Assembly (NCBI GenBank): GCA_002305165.1
Contig: DBQI01000061.1
Coordinates: forward strand, 6,019-70,018
From: Armatimonadetes bacterium UBA1398
GTDB lineage: Bacteria > Armatimonadota > Zipacnadia > UBA1398
Length of the DNA: 64,000 bases
Direction of reading: 5' to 3'
Under the pieces are notes generated by a model. That model searched no databases. It was not told the DNA's origin and worked only from the letters and a program-made list of their open reading frames with translations. Position 1 is the first letter of the stretch. Each line of letters opens with the position of its first letter. A program made the position numbers and the translations under genes. Below, piece by piece: positions 50,116 to 58,991 of this stretch.

Positions 50116-52158
50116 ATGCAGCTCGCGATCGCGCTGTCGCTCCTGACGCTTCAGCCCCCCGTCGGCTTCGTCTCCCACTACCCAATGATCCCTGAGGGAG
50201 CCGACGTTTATGGCGAATCCGGCGCAACGGTCGCCCTCGTGCGGGCGCCCTGGGAACTCATTCAGCCCTCGGAGGATGAATGGCTCCCCGAGGTGATTGA
50301 CGAGCAGCTTGCCTGGGCCGAGGCTGAGGATGTCCGGCTCATCTACGTGGTCGAGGCGGGCCCGGCCCATTGCGCCAACTGGGTTCGTGAGCTTGTCCGC
50401 GAGGCAGGCCAGACGATGGTCGGGGCGGACGGCGGCGCCGCCAGTGATCCCTCCATCTTCTCGCCCGTCTACGTCGCCCGCATGGACGACTTCGTTCGCC
50501 GGGTGGTCACTGAGATCCGTCAGAGGGACACCAACGGCCGGGTGATCGCCTACAACAACGGCTGCGAATGGTGGTACCCGAGTGACCTGACTTTCAGCGA
50601 ACTCGACCGCGCCGCGTTCGAACGGGAGATGGCGCACCGCTACGGCTCGGTCCGCGCGGCTCGCGAGGCGTGGGGGCTCCAGCCCGAGGGCGCCGTGGAG
50701 CGTCCGCCGGTCGTCTTCGATGGCGCGGGCGCTGTGGACACCTTCGGCCAGCTTGTTGACCTCCGTGCACGGGTCGACGCCTCCTGGTGTACGCCGTATG
50801 AGGAGGCCCTCGCCGTCGAACCCGGCACGGCGTACACCTTCAGCGCCCAGGTTCGAACGGAGGATGACCTCTCGGGCGGCGCTCTGCTGCAGATCGCCTG
50901 GCTCAAGCCTGGCAGCCAGCCACCGATCGCGATCACCGACTCCGAACGAGTGCGCACCGGCGGGGAGTGGCGGACCGTCTCCGTCACCGCCGAGCCTCCC
51001 GCGGGAGCGGACCGGGCCTGGCTGCACCTCAAGTCACAACTGCGGGGTACCGTGGAGTTCCGCAACGTTGCCTTCCGGTCCGCCTCCGACGGAACCACCA
51101 ACCTGGCGCCGCCCATCCCGGCAGCCGGCGGCAAGGAGGAGGGGCTCTGGGGGTTCAGCCCGTGGGCTGCGGGCGTGGAAGAGGCTCTGGTGAGCGAGCG
51201 GGGCGACGGTGCCCTGCGGACCCGGTACTCGCCGACCTTGAGCGACTCACCATCTGCCCGCTGGGTGGAGGACTGGTTCGACTTCACCGGCAACGCCGTG
51301 GCCGAGTTCATCGGCCATGTGGCTGATGTGATCCGGGACGCGGCGCCGGGCGCGCCCATCGTCACCTATCTGACCTTCTCCTTCGCTGCCCCCTTCAACT
51401 GGGATTACTCGTACCAGCACAACATCCACCCCTGGCGCGTCTTCTCGGCTCGTCACTACGAGGGTCTTGGGATGCAGCTCGCTGCCGCCGACGGTGACTT
51501 CCACCACATCACGGCCGGCGTCGATATGGTCAAGCACCAGGGCGAACCCTGGCTGATCGACCTGCAGGACTTCACTGCCGGTGTCTGGATCGGTAGCCAG
51601 GCGATGACCCGCACCACCCTCTCCGGCATCGCGTCAGGCGCCCGCGGCGTAGTCTACTACTGCTGGTGGGGCACGCCGGACTACGACTTCTACAACGTCT
51701 GGCCCGATGGAGAGCTGGAGGCCATGCTGAGCGCAGGCCGTGACCTCCTGGCGCGGTGCGAAGGCGGGGCCCCGGCCGTGGACGTCGCGATTCTCCACCC
51801 GATGACAGTGCCCTATGCGGGCCGCGGGGAGCCAGATCCCGGTCGATTCATGCTGCTCTACAAGGCCCTTCGCCGCCTGGGCCTGGGGATTCGCATCGTG
51901 GCGAGCCCGAGCGAGGTTCCGGCGTCTATGCCATTCTTGACCCTGGCGGACGTGCCCGCCGACCTGCCCGCTCAGGTGCGGCGGTCCACTGAGAAGGGCA
52001 ACACGCCGCCCATGTTCAAGTTCCTCGGACCGCCTGAGAGTGTGGAGGCCCTCGCGGCGCGACTGGCCGAGAGGCTCGGGGCGCCTGTACCCGAGGGCCC
52101 CGAAACCTTCCCGTGGATCAGCTCATCGGGCGAGCGCTCGCAGTTGCCACTGGAGTGA
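50116..52158 (+). CDS. GH42-like beta-galactosidase family protein with an inserted carbohydrate-binding domain
   Basis: 680 residues; a short hydrophobic N-terminus may be a signal. The first TIM-barrel part holds VALVRAPWELIQPSEDEW and RVIAYNNGCEWWYPSDLTF, where the NGCEW glutamate is a candidate acid/base. A beta-sandwich of about 110 residues (from about 225, GTAYTFSAQVRTEDD) resembles a CBM and interrupts the barrel. The barrel resumes with GEPWLIDLQDFTAGVW (second possible catalytic residue) and YYCWWGTPDYDFYNVWP. Resembles GH42 enzymes but is divergent; exact activity unsure. Confidence 0.7.
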   Translation: MQLAIALSLLTLQPPVGFVSHYPMIPEGADVYGESGATVALVRAPWELIQPSEDEWLPEVIDEQLAWAEAEDVRLIYVVEAGPAHCANWVRELVREAGQTMVGADGGAASDPSIFSPVYVARMDDFVRRVVTEIRQRDTNGRVIAYNNGCEWWYPSDLTFSELDRAAFEREMAHRYGSVRAAREAWGLQPEGAVERPPVVFDGAGAVDTFGQLVDLRARVDASWCTPYEEALAVEPGTAYTFSAQVRTEDDLSGGALLQIAWLKPGSQPPIAITDSERVRTGGEWRTVSVTAEPPAGADRAWLHLKSQLRGTVEFRNVAFRSASDGTTNLAPPIPAAGGKEEGLWGFSPWAAGVEEALVSERGDGALRTRYSPTLSDSPSARWVEDWFDFTGNAVAEFIGHVADVIRDAAPGAPIVTYLTFSFAAPFNWDYSYQHNIHPWRVFSARHYEGLGMQLAAADGDFHHITAGVDMVKHQGEPWLIDLQDFTAGVWIGSQAMTRTTLSGIASGARGVVYYCWWGTPDYDFYNVWPDGELEAMLSAGRDLLARCEGGAPAVDVAILHPMTVPYAGRGEPDPGRFMLLYKALRRLGLGIRIVASPSEVPASMPFLTLADVPADLPAQVRRSTEKGNTPPMFKFLGPPESVEALAARLAERLGAPVPEGPETFPWISSSGERSQLPLE

Positions 52159-52197
52159 TCCGGTTCGCCCCTGGCAGAGGCTCGCACGGCGCGCGGA

Positions 52198-54183
52198 TCA
52201 GATCCAGACGCTGTAAGCCCGGAGGTTCCGCGCCAGGCCGTAGATGGACCACAGGCTGCCCGCGACGTAGTCGCCCAGTATGAGACCGAAGGCGATGCTC
52301 TGAACCCGCCGAGCGCCCGATGAGCCGCCGTACCGGATGAGCACCGCCTTGATACACCAGGCCACGAAGATCGAGAACCACATCTTGTTCATCGCATGGG
52401 CATTGCTCACCGCGTAGCCCACCGGATGGAGCGGCCACCATGAAACGTAGGTGTTGAGCGCCATCGTTACGATGGTGACCACGAACCCGACGACGGTGGC
52501 GAAGATCGAGCCCGTGTTGGGACCTGTCGGCTGCTCCAGCGTCAAGGCCAGTTCCTGGTAGGGCACGATAGCGATCCACTCGGAGTGCCGCATCACCCCC
52601 CACTTCGTATTAGCGCCGTCGACGTAGAGCACATGGACCAGAGTCCAAGCCGTGCTGAACCCGCCGATGAGCATGGCCAACACCGCCCACGGGACCAGCT
52701 TCGACTGCGCGATGTGACCTTGGTCGCACATCTTGAAGCCCTCGGCCAGATGGGGCATAGGGTGACCTCGATAGGCACGATTGAACCAGTAGTAGAGCGC
52801 CGCAACGGCCAGGTTGCGTCTACCGATGCGCTCGCTCCCAAACCACCGGAAGAAGGACTCCCCAGGCCCTACCAGATGCAGCTCATGGGTTGGCACCCCC
52901 ATCTCCGCCCGCACCCGCGTGAATGAGAGGCAGAGGGCCGCGTATAGGGTGAAGAAGGCCACGGCATAGGGGATGGTCATGCCCGCCCACGACGAGAACC
53001 CGACGAGGAACGCGAAGGAGCCGACGAGGAGGAGAAGCGCCGTCCGAGGAGCGAGGGGGCGGTCCTCGTCGGCTGGCTCCTGGCGGCCCAAGGCCTCAGC
53101 GGCGAACCGGGCGATATGCCTGCGGCTCATGTACAGAGAGAATGCCACGAGGCCGAGGAAGGAGCCCAGCGACTGCTGGCGCGTGTAGGGGAACCCCTCC
53201 ATCGTCCAGGAACCGGCCTGGTTCACGATCACGTGCTGCAGCTTGAACAGCAGGTAGAAGACCCAACAGGAGAGGGAGAGCCGCGCGGGCAGCAGCAGCC
53301 CCAGGCCGATAGCGAAGGGGTAGAACGACAGCGTGAGCGTCCCGACCGCGTTCCACGGCGGATCGACAAGCTGGGCTCCCACGTTGGTCTGGGGGACCAT
53401 GCCCGCCTTTACGGGCAGGTAAGGCCAGATTGGCTGGAAGTGATGGATGCCGTTCAGGAGAGCGATGAAGGTCGCCACCCCCGCCGCCAACAGCAGGGCC
53501 GGGTCCTCCACCAGGCGGCGGGGGCGATAGGCAAGCGCGGCGGGGAGCTGAGCGATCGGGTAGGTCAGCCGCTCGGACCGTATCCACCGTGGCGAGAAGA
53601 TCGCCGTCATCGCTAGCCAGAGCAGAGAGAGTCCCAGCCCGAAGACCATCCAGTAGCCCAGGCGAGGCAGCCAGGCCGCGAGCAGGCGGGATTCGTACAC
53701 GGACTGACCGCCCTGCCAGTAGCCAGCGGCCAGCTCCCGTTGCGGTATGTAGAGCGCCTCGGGGAGGAGCGGCAGGAGCTGCTGCTCCCAGTCGTTCTCC
53801 GGTGACGCGTACTGAGCCGGGAAAGCCATCATGGGCGGGAGGCAGGCGTACATGTCGAGGCTGCCCATGGCGCAGCCCAGGGTGCAGAGGATGTAGGTGA
53901 CGGCAACCTCGCGCCGAGACAGGGCGAGTCGAGGCGCCACCCGGCCGATCAGGCCGTTGACGAGCACGACAAGCACCAGGGTGAAGACGGCGTTGGAGAA
54001 GAGGGACAGCTCGGTGGGGGCGTCCGTGGCGCGGACGACCTCGACGACGGCGAGCCAGTAGGCGTTCGGTGGGATCAGGAGCAGCCCGAGGGCGACGGAG
54101 CGGATGCTGATGGCCGGCCCATCCTCAGGAAGCGCCGACGCCCCATGCCCGCTGTGGTTTACCGCGTCGCTGTGGGCGCTCAC
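52198..54183 (-). CDS. DUF6785/6784 multipass membrane protein
   Basis: 661 residues from the GTG at 54183, which overlaps the glycosyltransferase stop as GTGA, with AGGAG 7 nt upstream inside that gene. About 14 membrane helices. Conserved features include TYILCTLGCAMGSLDMYACLPP, PRWIRSERLTYPIAQLP and FTRVRAEMGVPTHELHL. Proteins of this type are found in Armatimonadota and Planctomycetota genomes with no assigned function. Coupling to a GT4 suggests transport or assembly of a glycan or glycolipid. Confidence 0.72.
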   Translation of the reverse strand: MSAHSDAVNHSGHGASALPEDGPAISIRSVALGLLLIPPNAYWLAVVEVVRATDAPTELSLFSNAVFTLVLVVLVNGLIGRVAPRLALSRREVAVTYILCTLGCAMGSLDMYACLPPMMAFPAQYASPENDWEQQLLPLLPEALYIPQRELAAGYWQGGQSVYESRLLAAWLPRLGYWMVFGLGLSLLWLAMTAIFSPRWIRSERLTYPIAQLPAALAYRPRRLVEDPALLLAAGVATFIALLNGIHHFQPIWPYLPVKAGMVPQTNVGAQLVDPPWNAVGTLTLSFYPFAIGLGLLLPARLSLSCWVFYLLFKLQHVIVNQAGSWTMEGFPYTRQQSLGSFLGLVAFSLYMSRRHIARFAAEALGRQEPADEDRPLAPRTALLLLVGSFAFLVGFSSWAGMTIPYAVAFFTLYAALCLSFTRVRAEMGVPTHELHLVGPGESFFRWFGSERIGRRNLAVAALYYWFNRAYRGHPMPHLAEGFKMCDQGHIAQSKLVPWAVLAMLIGGFSTAWTLVHVLYVDGANTKWGVMRHSEWIAIVPYQELALTLEQPTGPNTGSIFATVVGFVVTIVTMALNTYVSWWPLHPVGYAVSNAHAMNKMWFSIFVAWCIKAVLIRYGGSSGARRVQSIAFGLILGDYVAGSLWSIYGLARNLRAYSVWI

Positions 54184-55337
54184 AGGGTCTCCTGGTACAC
54201 CTCCGCGGTGAGTTGGGCCAGGCGCTTCCAGTTGTAGACCGTCGCCGCCTCCTGCTTCGCTACCCGCGCGCACTGGGCCGCGTGGTCGGGCGACATGAGC
54301 ACATGCAGGATCTGATCAGCCAGGGAGTTCGCGTTGTCGGGGTAGCACTTGAACCCGTTCTCGCCGTGGCGAATGATGCTCCCCAATCCGCCCACGTCGG
54401 AGACGACGACCGGCGTGCCGGCGGCCATCGCCTCCAGGGCGACGATCCCGAAGGGTTCCACGAGGCTCGGGAAGGTGGCGACATCGGCGGCCTTGTACAG
54501 GCTGGGGAGGGTCTCGTCGGGCACGAATCCCGTGAAGTAGAAGGAGTGCCCCGCGCCCAACTCCCATGCCCGACGCTGATGCCAGGACGAATCCCCGCCG
54601 CCGGCAACGACGAATCGGGTGTTGGGGTGGTAGTACAGGACTTTAGGGGCGGCCTCCACAATCAGGTGAAGGCCCTTCTCCCTGACCATCCGGCCCACGA
54701 AGAACACGATGTTCTCATGGTCGGCTGCCCAGTGTCGCCGGAACCCTTTCGTAGCGCGCACATTGAAGCGCTTGCTGTCAACTCCGTTGAACACGACCCG
54801 CAACTTGTCCCACGGCAGGTTGAATGCCCATTGCACATGCCCGTGCATGTAGTCCGAGCACACGATCACGCGGCTAGACTGGTAGGTCAGCCACCACTCC
54901 ACGTTGTGGATGTACTGCTGCTCCAGCGAGTGGAGGCCGTTGTTCCGGCCGATCTCGGTCTGGTGGATGGTGCTCACCAGGGGGAGTTCCAGGGCTCGGG
55001 CCACGGTGTTGCCTGCATAGGCCACGAGCCAGTCATGGGCGTGGACCACGTCGTAGGGGTCCCCCGCCGCGAGCCGGATGGCCTCGGCGGCCAGGGCGAA
55101 GTTCAGGTGCATGATCTCCGACTCGAAGTCGTAGGGCCAGACGCTCCCTAATGCGGTCCGGGCGATCCGCAGGTTCTCCCGAGGCTCCTCGTAGCCGGGG
55201 GCGTCGCCGAAGGCGGCGGTGACCACCGTCACTTTGGTGCCTTGGTCCGCCAGGGCGTTCGCCAGGTCGTAGAGGTGCCGCGCGATGCCGCCCACGATCC
55301 GCGGTGGATACTCCCAGGAAAGCATCAGAACGTGCAT
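54180..55337 (-). CDS. GT4 family glycosyltransferase
   Basis: 385 residues from the ATG at 55337, with GAGGAGG upstream. N-terminal donor-acceptor domain MHVLMLSWEYPPRIVGGIARHL and VVHAHDWLVAYAGNTVA, then the GT-B C-domain FFVGRMVREKGLHLIVEA, FVVAGGGD and the E-x7-E motif SLVEPFGIVALEAMAAGTPVV. Retaining GT4 enzyme using a nucleotide sugar; the DWLVA/EIGRNN wording is like archaeal and bacterial glycogen synthase relatives. Coupled to the downstream DUF6785 gene and divergent from the ABC transporter. Confidence 0.92.
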   Translation of the reverse strand: MHVLMLSWEYPPRIVGGIARHLYDLANALADQGTKVTVVTAAFGDAPGYEEPRENLRIARTALGSVWPYDFESEIMHLNFALAAEAIRLAAGDPYDVVHAHDWLVAYAGNTVARALELPLVSTIHQTEIGRNNGLHSLEQQYIHNVEWWLTYQSSRVIVCSDYMHGHVQWAFNLPWDKLRVVFNGVDSKRFNVRATKGFRRHWAADHENIVFFVGRMVREKGLHLIVEAAPKVLYYHPNTRFVVAGGGDSSWHQRRAWELGAGHSFYFTGFVPDETLPSLYKAADVATFPSLVEPFGIVALEAMAAGTPVVVSDVGGLGSIIRHGENGFKCYPDNANSLADQILHVLMSPDHAAQCARVAKQEAATVYNWKRLAQLTAEVYQETL

Positions 55338-55484
55338 ATCATGGCCTCCTCGCAAGGCGCGCACACGGCGTCGATCCGCGATGGTCCCCGATTCACACAT
55401 TCACCACTGCGACCGTGGCACCTTGCAGGAGGCGACGGGCGCCAGCGGCGGAACTACATCGGTGGCCCGAAAGGGGGGCACGGA

Positions 55485-56432
55485 ATGGCGGCGAGTACGC
55501 CGGCCCTCGAGATCTCCGGTTTGACCAAGGTCTTCGACACCAAGACCCTTGAACCTGTCCCAGTGCTGGACGGCATCGATCTGACCCTCGAACGCGGTGA
55601 GATCTTCGGCTTCCTGGGCCGGAATGGAGCGGGCAAGACGACAACGGTGAAGATCCTCACCGGGGCGATCCGCGACTACGAGGGTGAGTGCCGCGTCCTG
55701 GGGCATGCGCCCGCATCCATGGAGGCGCGCCAGGGCGTGGGGCTTCTGCCTGAGGTGCTTGACTTCCAGGGCTGGCTCACCGCCGTGGAGATCATGGAGC
55801 TCCACGGCCGGCTGCATGGCGTACCGCGAGAGCGGCTCTCTGACTCGGTGCCGCAACTCCTCACCCGCTGCGGCCTCGCCCAGGACGCGTGGAACCGCCG
55901 GGTGGGGCCCTTCTCCAAGGGGATGCTCCAGCGCCTCGGCATCGCCGTGAGCCTCGTAGGGGAGCCGGAGCTCGTCTTCCTCGACGAACCCACGGCGAAC
56001 CTGGACCCGGTGGGCCGACGGCAGGTCCGCGACCTCCTCCTGGACCTGGAACGCGAGGGCAAGACGGTCTTCCTGAACTCCCACCTGCTCTCCGACGTGG
56101 AGCGCACCTGCTCCCGGGTGGCGATCCTCGAGAAGGGGCGGATCGTCCAACAGGGAGATATCCTCGGCATGGCCCACGTCCAGCCCTACGTTCATCTGCG
56201 CACCACCACGGTCCCGCCCGGTCTCCTGGAGGATCTCCGGGCGATGTCCGACGATGTAGCGGTGCTGGACGGCACCATCGTGGTGCGAGTGAGGACGGCG
56301 GACGACATGGACCCCATTCCCTCGCTTGTGGAGCGCCACGGGGCCAGACTGCGTTACCTGGACCTCGCCCAGGAGAGCCTCGAGGACGTGTTCATGCGCA
56401 TCGTGGGCGCCGAGGGAGGGGGTGCAGCGTGA
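55485..56432 (+). CDS. ABC-2 type transporter ATP-binding protein
   Basis: 315 residues from the ATG at 55485. Walker A is GRNGAGKTT, Q-loop LPEVLDF, signature FSKGMLQR, Walker B LVFLDEPTANLD, and the switch His is NSHLL. The signature is FSKGM instead of LSGGQ, as in CcmA/NatA-type ATPases. A C-terminal accessory domain follows. Drives the permease encoded immediately downstream (GTGA overlap). The transported substrate is unknown. Confidence 0.93.
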   Translation: MAASTPALEISGLTKVFDTKTLEPVPVLDGIDLTLERGEIFGFLGRNGAGKTTTVKILTGAIRDYEGECRVLGHAPASMEARQGVGLLPEVLDFQGWLTAVEIMELHGRLHGVPRERLSDSVPQLLTRCGLAQDAWNRRVGPFSKGMLQRLGIAVSLVGEPELVFLDEPTANLDPVGRRQVRDLLLDLEREGKTVFLNSHLLSDVERTCSRVAILEKGRIVQQGDILGMAHVQPYVHLRTTTVPPGLLEDLRAMSDDVAVLDGTIVVRVRTADDMDPIPSLVERHGARLRYLDLAQESLEDVFMRIVGAEGGGAA

Positions 56433-57319
56433 GGGCGGCTCTCATCATCGCTGGAAGCACTATCAAGTGCGGCATGCGAAGCAAGGGCATTTGGACCGTC
56501 GTCGTAGCCAGTGTGCTGCCCATGATCCTCCTATACCTCGTGCTCCTCGCCCTTCCGGACACTCTCTATGACGCGGCCATCCAGCTCGTTGCGGGTTTCC
56601 ACGGCGAGGACCCGCAAGAGGCTTCGGACCTGATCCTGGAGGGCACGGATGACGACTGGAACCTCTTCGTCACCGATGCCACGGTGTCTGGGAGCATGAA
56701 GCTCATTGGCGTCATTGGCACGGCTATCGCCATCCTCTTCACCGTTCTCACCAACGAGGCGGCGCGACGGTCCCTGCAGCACGTCCTATCCCACCCCATC
56801 CCTCGGGTCTCCGTTGTCCTCGGCGCCTACCTGGGCGCCATGGCGGTCACCCTCGCGTCCATAGCGACGATGACGGTGTTCGCCTTCCTACTCTATCTGG
56901 CGCAGCATCAGGAGGCGAACTGGGGCCTTTTCGTCGGGGCGGGGTACTACGCTATCGGCATCTCGGTGACGGCGGCCTACTGTGTGCTACTGACGACGGC
57001 CTTGCCATCGGTGATTGGCGTCCTCTTCGCCTTCTTCGGCACATGGGTGGCGTCTCAGACCTACAACCTTCGCGTGGCGCTGAACAACATCTCGAACGCC
57101 TTCGTGGATACTATCGGCGGCGTGTGGATGTGGGTGGTGCCTCGGCTGGGCGACTTCGGGACGCGCGGCGTGGATTGGGCGATCCTCATCAACACCAAGG
57201 ACGACGCCTTCGACTGGGCGGACACGGGCAACATGGTCACGGCGACGATCCTGGCCGTCGTGCATATCGCCTTCGCCCTGGGGCTGGCTGGCTGGCTCCT
57301 CAATCGGAAGGCCGTGTGA
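56429..57319 (+). CDS. ABC-2 type transporter permease
   Basis: 296 residues from the GTG at 56429, overlapping the ATPase stop by GTGA. Six membrane helices with a periplasmic loop of about 40 residues after helix 1. The segment TNEAARRSLQHVLSHPIPRVSVVLGAYLG between helices 2 and 3 is the coupling-helix region of ABC-2 permeases. The pair forms an exporter or regulatory ABC system. Confidence 0.88.
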   Translation: MRAALIIAGSTIKCGMRSKGIWTVVVASVLPMILLYLVLLALPDTLYDAAIQLVAGFHGEDPQEASDLILEGTDDDWNLFVTDATVSGSMKLIGVIGTAIAILFTVLTNEAARRSLQHVLSHPIPRVSVVLGAYLGAMAVTLASIATMTVFAFLLYLAQHQEANWGLFVGAGYYAIGISVTAAYCVLLTTALPSVIGVLFAFFGTWVASQTYNLRVALNNISNAFVDTIGGVWMWVVPRLGDFGTRGVDWAILINTKDDAFDWADTGNMVTATILAVVHIAFALGLAGWLLNRKAV

Positions 57320-57412
57320 TGTTCCCCTGGATCGCCCCCTTGGCGGGCCTCTCCGAGGGAGCCGATGGATGAGCGGGAGAAGGCTTCTACGACACTATGT
57401 GGGGGCAAACAG

Positions 57413-58561
57413 ATGACGCGGGCTATCGAGGGCCGGCTACTGCAGAGCGGCGAGGCGGTGCGCATCGAGCTACGCGCGGGGCGTGTCGCCTCGGTGACGC
57501 CCCTCCAGGGCAGTCCTGAGGGGCTGCCCTGGCTCGCGCCTGGCCTGGCTGACATCCAGGTCAATGGCTCGGCCGGCTACGACCTGAACGGGGACGACCC
57601 CTCGCCGGAGACGGTGGCGGGGTTGATCGCGCACCTCCGGTCCCAGGGCGTGCTCTGGTGCTGCCCAACGGTCGTCACCGCCTCCCTGGAGGCCATGGAG
57701 GCCCGTCTACATGCCATTTCCGAGGCCTGCAATCGCTTTCGTGAGGTCTCCGACGCCGTCCTGGGGATTCACCTCGAAGGTCCCTTCATCAGCCCCGAGG
57801 ACGGCCCGCGCGGGGCCCACCCCCTGGAGCAGGTCCGCGACGCCTCACGGGAGGTCTTCGACCGCCTGAATCGCGCGGCGGGTGGCCGGATCGCCATCCT
57901 GACCCTCGCCCCCGAGGCGCCGGGGGCGATCGAGCTGATCGCGGAGCTCTCGGAGGCTCTGCTCGTCGTCGCCTTGGGCCACACGGGCGCGAGCCGTCCG
58001 GTGATCCGGCAGGCGGTCCTTGCGGGAGCTTCCCTCTCGACCCACCTCGGCAACGGCGCCCATGCGATGCTGCCACGGCACGACAACTACCTCTGGGAGC
58101 AGCTGGCGGCCGATGAGCTATGGGCGAGCTTCATCCCCGACGGGCATCACCTGCCGGCGCCGGTGCTGAAGGCGATGGTCCGCGCCAAGGGCGTGGAGCG
58201 CTCGATCCTGACGAGCGATGCCGTCTTCGTCGCCGGCCTGCCGCCGGGCGAGTACCAGTTCGCGGGCCATGCCGTGGACCTCACCGAGGCGGGTCGAGTG
58301 AACCTGGCGGGCACGCCCTATCTGGCGGGTTCGGGGCTCTCCCTGCCGGAAGGCGTATTCCGGTGTCGCGCCATGACGGGGCTGCCCCTGCCCGAATGTT
58401 GGCGCATGGCGAGCGCGAACCCGCGGCGCCTGCTCCGGGCGTTGCCTGTTGGCGACCGGATCACGCCGTGCGTCCCGGCCTCGTCCATCGTGGCGTTCGA
58501 GAGCACCCCAACGGGATTCCGCTGGGTTGACCTGGGCCTCCGGTCGGATGGCGCGATGTGA
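57413..58561 (+). CDS. nagA: N-acetylglucosamine-6-phosphate deacetylase
   Basis: 382 residues from an ATG at 57413 (ATG at 57365 adds 16 residues). The amidohydrolase barrel shows PGLADIQVNGSAG (the E. coli-type Q-x-N instead of H-x-H), GIHLEGPFISP with the catalytic-site Glu, VALGHTGAS, LSTHLGNGAHAM, FIPDGHHLP and ILTSDAVF. It removes the acetyl group from GlcNAc-6-phosphate for amino-sugar recycling. It lies 94 bp after the ABC permease. No nagB or sugar transporter is nearby. Confidence 0.93.
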   Translation: MTRAIEGRLLQSGEAVRIELRAGRVASVTPLQGSPEGLPWLAPGLADIQVNGSAGYDLNGDDPSPETVAGLIAHLRSQGVLWCCPTVVTASLEAMEARLHAISEACNRFREVSDAVLGIHLEGPFISPEDGPRGAHPLEQVRDASREVFDRLNRAAGGRIAILTLAPEAPGAIELIAELSEALLVVALGHTGASRPVIRQAVLAGASLSTHLGNGAHAMLPRHDNYLWEQLAADELWASFIPDGHHLPAPVLKAMVRAKGVERSILTSDAVFVAGLPPGEYQFAGHAVDLTEAGRVNLAGTPYLAGSGLSLPEGVFRCRAMTGLPLPECWRMASANPRRLLRALPVGDRITPCVPASSIVAFESTPTGFRWVDLGLRSDGAM

Positions 58562-58583
58562 GGGCGAGGCCCGCAGGAGCTAC

Positions 58584-58636
58584 GCCGGATGTGGGGCAGA
58601 CCCTCATTCCGGCTCTGTCCAGCGGGGATTCTTTTT
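58584..58636 (+). terminator. Probable nagA terminator
   Basis: GCCGGA (58584-58589) and TCCGGC (58608-58613) close a bulged stem with an inner GGG/CCC pair; 15 nt later comes TTCTTTTT (58629-58636). The gap between stem and T-run weakens the call. Confidence 0.4.
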
Positions 58637-58836
58637 CCACGCATGTAGCAGGTTATGGCGCTAGCGGGTAGAATCCAAGTATAAGCGAATGCCATTGGGG
58701 GGCATTTGTACGCGTAGTGCCACAGCCGCATCTGGGCTGTAGGTGTTCGTCGGTCCTCATTCTCCCCATTGGCGATAACACACTCTAGCAGACGGCCTCT
58801 GCTGCGTCCGTCCGAGCCGTCCGAGGAGGTGAGCTA

Positions 58837-58900
58837 GGCCATCGGTAGCGATGGCCAAGCGGGTTTCGCTATGGGGCTACTGCCTGCTCCAGATAGCCCT
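58837..58900 (+). ncRNA. Candidate structured leader upstream of the prepilin
   Basis: Three stems in a row: GGCCATCG/CGATGGCC with tetraloop GTAG (58837-58856); AGCG/CGCT with a 5-nt loop (58858-58870); and GGGGCTA pairing with TAGCCC(T) across a 14-nt loop (58873-58900). The first stem is perfect over 8 bp. The array lies 92 nt before the prepilin start and resembles a cis-regulatory element, but matches no family I can name. Confidence 0.35.
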
Positions 58901-58991
58901 TACGCATGTCCGCTCGCAGGGTTTACACGAGTTTCCATTCTAAGCTCGAGCTGGCTCTCAGGAGTGCTCGAGGAGGAGGTCTTAGGGCGGA

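Larger units (their letters stand above)
58562..58991. other. 430-bp intergenic region before the prepilin, with candidate structured RNA
   Basis: Contains a probable nagA terminator near 58584-58636, then several stem-loops: AATGCC/GGCATT (58689-58706), ACAGCC/GGCTGT (about 58721-58739) and three consecutive stems at 58837-58900 in front of the prepilin. The ribosome site GAGGAGGAGG lies about 14 nt before the ATG at 58992. I found no coding frame with a convincing ribosome site and no good promoter match. Known cyclic di-GMP riboswitch consensus blocks (GGGCAAACC) are absent. Confidence 0.5.

Noticed and set aside
58562..58991. Cyclic di-GMP-I riboswitch before the prepilin
   Set aside because: The region has stems but lacks the GGGCAAACC and GGGACGCAAAGCC core sequences.
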